Shown here piece after piece: positions 6,468 to 7,695 of a DNA stretch of 7,695 nt (its first letter is position 1; every line of letters starts with the position of its first letter). The translations under genes were made by a program, and so were the position numbers. The DNA is taken from the NCBI GenBank assembly GCA_013041835.1, contig JABDRH010000170.1, forward strand, positions 1 to 7,695, written 5' to 3'. Below the pieces are notes generated by a model. The model did no database searches. It was not told the origin of the DNA and was given only the letters and a program-made list of their open reading frames with translations. The DNA is from Desulfatitalea sp. Its GTDB lineage: Bacteria; Desulfobacterota; Desulfobacteria; Desulfobacterales; Desulfosarcinaceae.

Positions 6468-7306
6468 ACGCAACCCGTCTCGGAGCGAAATGGACCCTTG
6501 TGATGATGATCGCATGCCTGATGCTATTGGCAAGCGCAGCCTGGGCGGAAGCGCCTCGCACGTTGATGCTGGCCACCACCACCAGCACGGACAACACCGG
6601 CCTGCTCGACGAACTGGCACCATTTTTTACCAAGGCCACCGGCATCGAACTGCGCTGGCGGGCCACCGGCACTGGCAATGCCCTGGAACTGGGTAAAAAC
6701 TGTGATGTCGATGTGCTTCTGGTGCATGCGCCAAGCGCCGAGAAGGCTTACATTGCCAACGGTTACGGTATCAAGCGCCGGCAGATCATGTACAATGACT
6801 TTGTGATTATCGGACCGCAAGCCGATCCGGCGGGCATCAAAGGTAAACCGGTGGTCGAGGCCCTGTCCCAAATAGCGGCCAAAGCATCGGTTTTCGTGAG
6901 CCGCGACGACAATTCAGGGACGAATAAAAAAGAGATCGCGTTGTGGCAGCTGACTCATTTATCCAAACCCGATAAACAGCACTGGTACGTGCAGGCCGGC
7001 CAGGGCATGCTGGCCACCATCAATGTGGCGGCTGAACGCATGGGCTATACCCTGACCGACCGGGGCACCTATATCAAATATGCCCATGTCCAAGGTGGCC
7101 ATCCACCGCTGAAGGTCCTGGTGGCGGGTGATCCCGAGCTGCGCAATCAATACAGCATTGTAGAAGTGAATCCGGCAAGATGCGCCAACGCCCGGAATGA
7201 TTTGGCCCATGCATTTTCCCAGTGGATGGCAGGGGCCGAAGCCCAAAAACGCATCGGCGAATTCAAACTGCTCGATGAGGCGTTGTTCATCCCCAATTCT
7301 AAATAG
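6464..7306 (+). CDS. tupA: Tungstate ABC transporter substrate-binding protein TupA
   Basis: A 280-aa periplasmic binding protein that captures tungstate for import, the metal needed by tungsten formate dehydrogenases and aldehyde:ferredoxin oxidoreductases. A signal peptide is clear: basic start, hydrophobic core at 11-24 and cleavage after ASAAWA, between A28 and E29. The mature protein opens with the TupA hallmark TTTSTDNTGLLD (38-49) and later has SRDDNSGTNKKE (146-157) and AGQGM (178-182), which build the oxyanion pocket in the family. Length is as usual for TupA. The start ATG overlaps the regulator's stop (ATGA), with GAGGA just upstream. The TAG stop is itself the first bases of the long hairpin that follows. 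Distinction from molybdate ModA rests on the TTTST motif. Confidence 0.93.
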   Translation: MNATRLGAKWTLVMMIACLMLLASAAWAEAPRTLMLATTTSTDNTGLLDELAPFFTKATGIELRWRATGTGNALELGKNCDVDVLLVHAPSAEKAYIANGYGIKRRQIMYNDFVIIGPQADPAGIKGKPVVEALSQIAAKASVFVSRDDNSGTNKKEIALWQLTHLSKPDKQHWYVQAGQGMLATINVAAERMGYTLTDRGTYIKYAHVQGGHPPLKVLVAGDPELRNQYSIVEVNPARCANARNDLAHAFSQWMAGAEAQKRIGEFKLLDEALFIPNSK

Positions 7307-7450
7307 TGGCCACCCACAAATGGCATCTTGCGGTTCATATCTGCGTTCTCACGATGTTGAAATCCTCGACGTAGTGCGGCTACGCCAGCGGTTTCAACAT
7401 CGCTGCGGCCTTGATCTGAACCGCAATCTACCATTTGTGGATGGACACTA
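7304..7450. repeat. 147-bp quasi-palindromic element between tupA and tupB
   Basis: Two 71-base arms (7304-7374 and 7380-7450) are inverted copies around a 5-base loop, TGCGG. Without gaps, about 51 of 71 positions pair: the outer 38 pair at 32, then a 10-base internal loop, then the inner 23 pair at 18, ending in CGTAG/CTACG. Key blocks are CCACAAATGG/CCATTTGTGG, TTGCGGTTCA/TGAACCGCAA and CGATGTTGAAA/TTTCAACATCG. The left arm begins in the tupA stop codon; the right arm ends 4 bases before the tupB ATG. No T-run follows. It looks like a palindromic intergenic element and would form a very stable RNA hairpin. Confidence 0.9.
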
Positions 7451-7454
7451 ACGA

Positions 7455-7695
7455 ATGCATTTTCTCCTTCAAGGCCTGTTGCAGGCCTTCGATCTGCTGC
7501 TCTCCGGCGATGCGGCGACCTACTCAGCCGTGGCGGCTACGGTGACGGTTTCCGGTTACGCCATGGCCGCCAGCCTGCTGATCGGCCTGCCGGCCGGATT
7601 TGCGCTGGGCTATTACCATTTTCCCGGACGGCGACACGTGCGCACCTTGGTGGACACCTTGCTGGCCCTGCCCACCGTGTTCATCGGATTGATGG
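7455..7695 (+). CDS. tupB: Tungstate ABC transporter permease TupB, N-terminal part
   Basis: The frame opens at ATG 7455 and stays open to the window edge, giving the first 80 residues of an inner-membrane permease that is usually about 230-240 aa. After an amphipathic N-terminus come SAVAATVTVSGYAMAASLLI and GLPAGFALG, a first membrane segment typical of this permease family, then a basic loop (FPGRRHVR) and the start of a second segment at TLLALPTVFIGL. The EAA coupling motif lies beyond the edge. An in-frame TAA at 7449 excludes an earlier start. The ribosome binding site is weak (GGA, 9 bases upstream) and lies inside the base of the hairpin, so tupB translation may be held below that of tupA. 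A TupC ATPase gene is expected next but is not in view. Confidence 0.88.
   Translation, partial: MHFLLQGLLQAFDLLLSGDAATYSAVAATVTVSGYAMAASLLIGLPAGFALGYYHFPGRRHVRTLVDTLLALPTVFIGLM

Noticed and set aside
7147..7451. Two short opposed frames across the tupA-tupB gap with similar peptide sequences
   Set aside because: Their resemblance comes only from the inverted repeat being read on both strands. Neither has a start signal or domain.

Overview
The window most resembles the chromosome of a sulfate-reducing or related delta-proteobacterium (Desulfobacterota). The reasons are a moderately GC-rich composition, a response regulator fused to DUF4388 and a roadblock domain, an N-terminal-REC histidine kinase with a cysteine-bearing PAS region, a sigma-54 activator beside its kinase, and a tungstate (Tup) transporter. 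The assignment is by gene style only; no taxonomic marker gene is present.

Minus-strand half, read from about 5150 down to 20. A small six-cysteine protein (4934-5149) is followed by a REC-PAS-histidine kinase (3382-4995) and an NtrC-type sigma-54-dependent response regulator (2100-3395). All three overlap and look translationally coupled. A 166-base AT-rich gap (1934-2099) then carries what reads as a complete sigma-54 control region: a 17-bp palindrome suited to an activator, an IHF-like site and a near-consensus -24/-12 promoter. It drives a REC-DUF4388-roadblock protein (764-1933), followed by a PHP-domain phosphoesterase (20-637). The simple reading is a closed circuit: the kinase phosphorylates the activator, and the activator turns on the REC-roadblock gene and probably the PHP gene. 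The roadblock domain has its own strong ribosome binding site inside the gene, so a free roadblock protein may also be made.

Divergent plus-strand half, from about 5400 to the right edge. A regulator with an excisionase-type helix-turn-helix and a periplasmic-binding-like domain (5511-6467) overlaps tupA (6464-7306) by 4 bases. tupB follows (7455 onward, cut by the window edge). This is a tungstate uptake operon with its likely metal-sensing regulator as first gene. Upstream lie three TTGGTTG-type repeats at exact 10-bp spacing and a TGTGCA/TGCACA inverted repeat around a TTGACA box. Between tupA and tupB sits a 147-bp near-symmetrical hairpin. It begins in the tupA stop codon and ends 4 bases before the tupB start, and has the look of a dispersed palindromic or MITE-like element that could set the TupA:TupB ratio.

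The points most worth checking are the tupA-tupB hairpin, the UAS-IHF-sigma-54 architecture next to its probable activator, the internal roadblock start, and the pairing of a cysteine-rich small protein with a cysteine-bearing PAS kinase.
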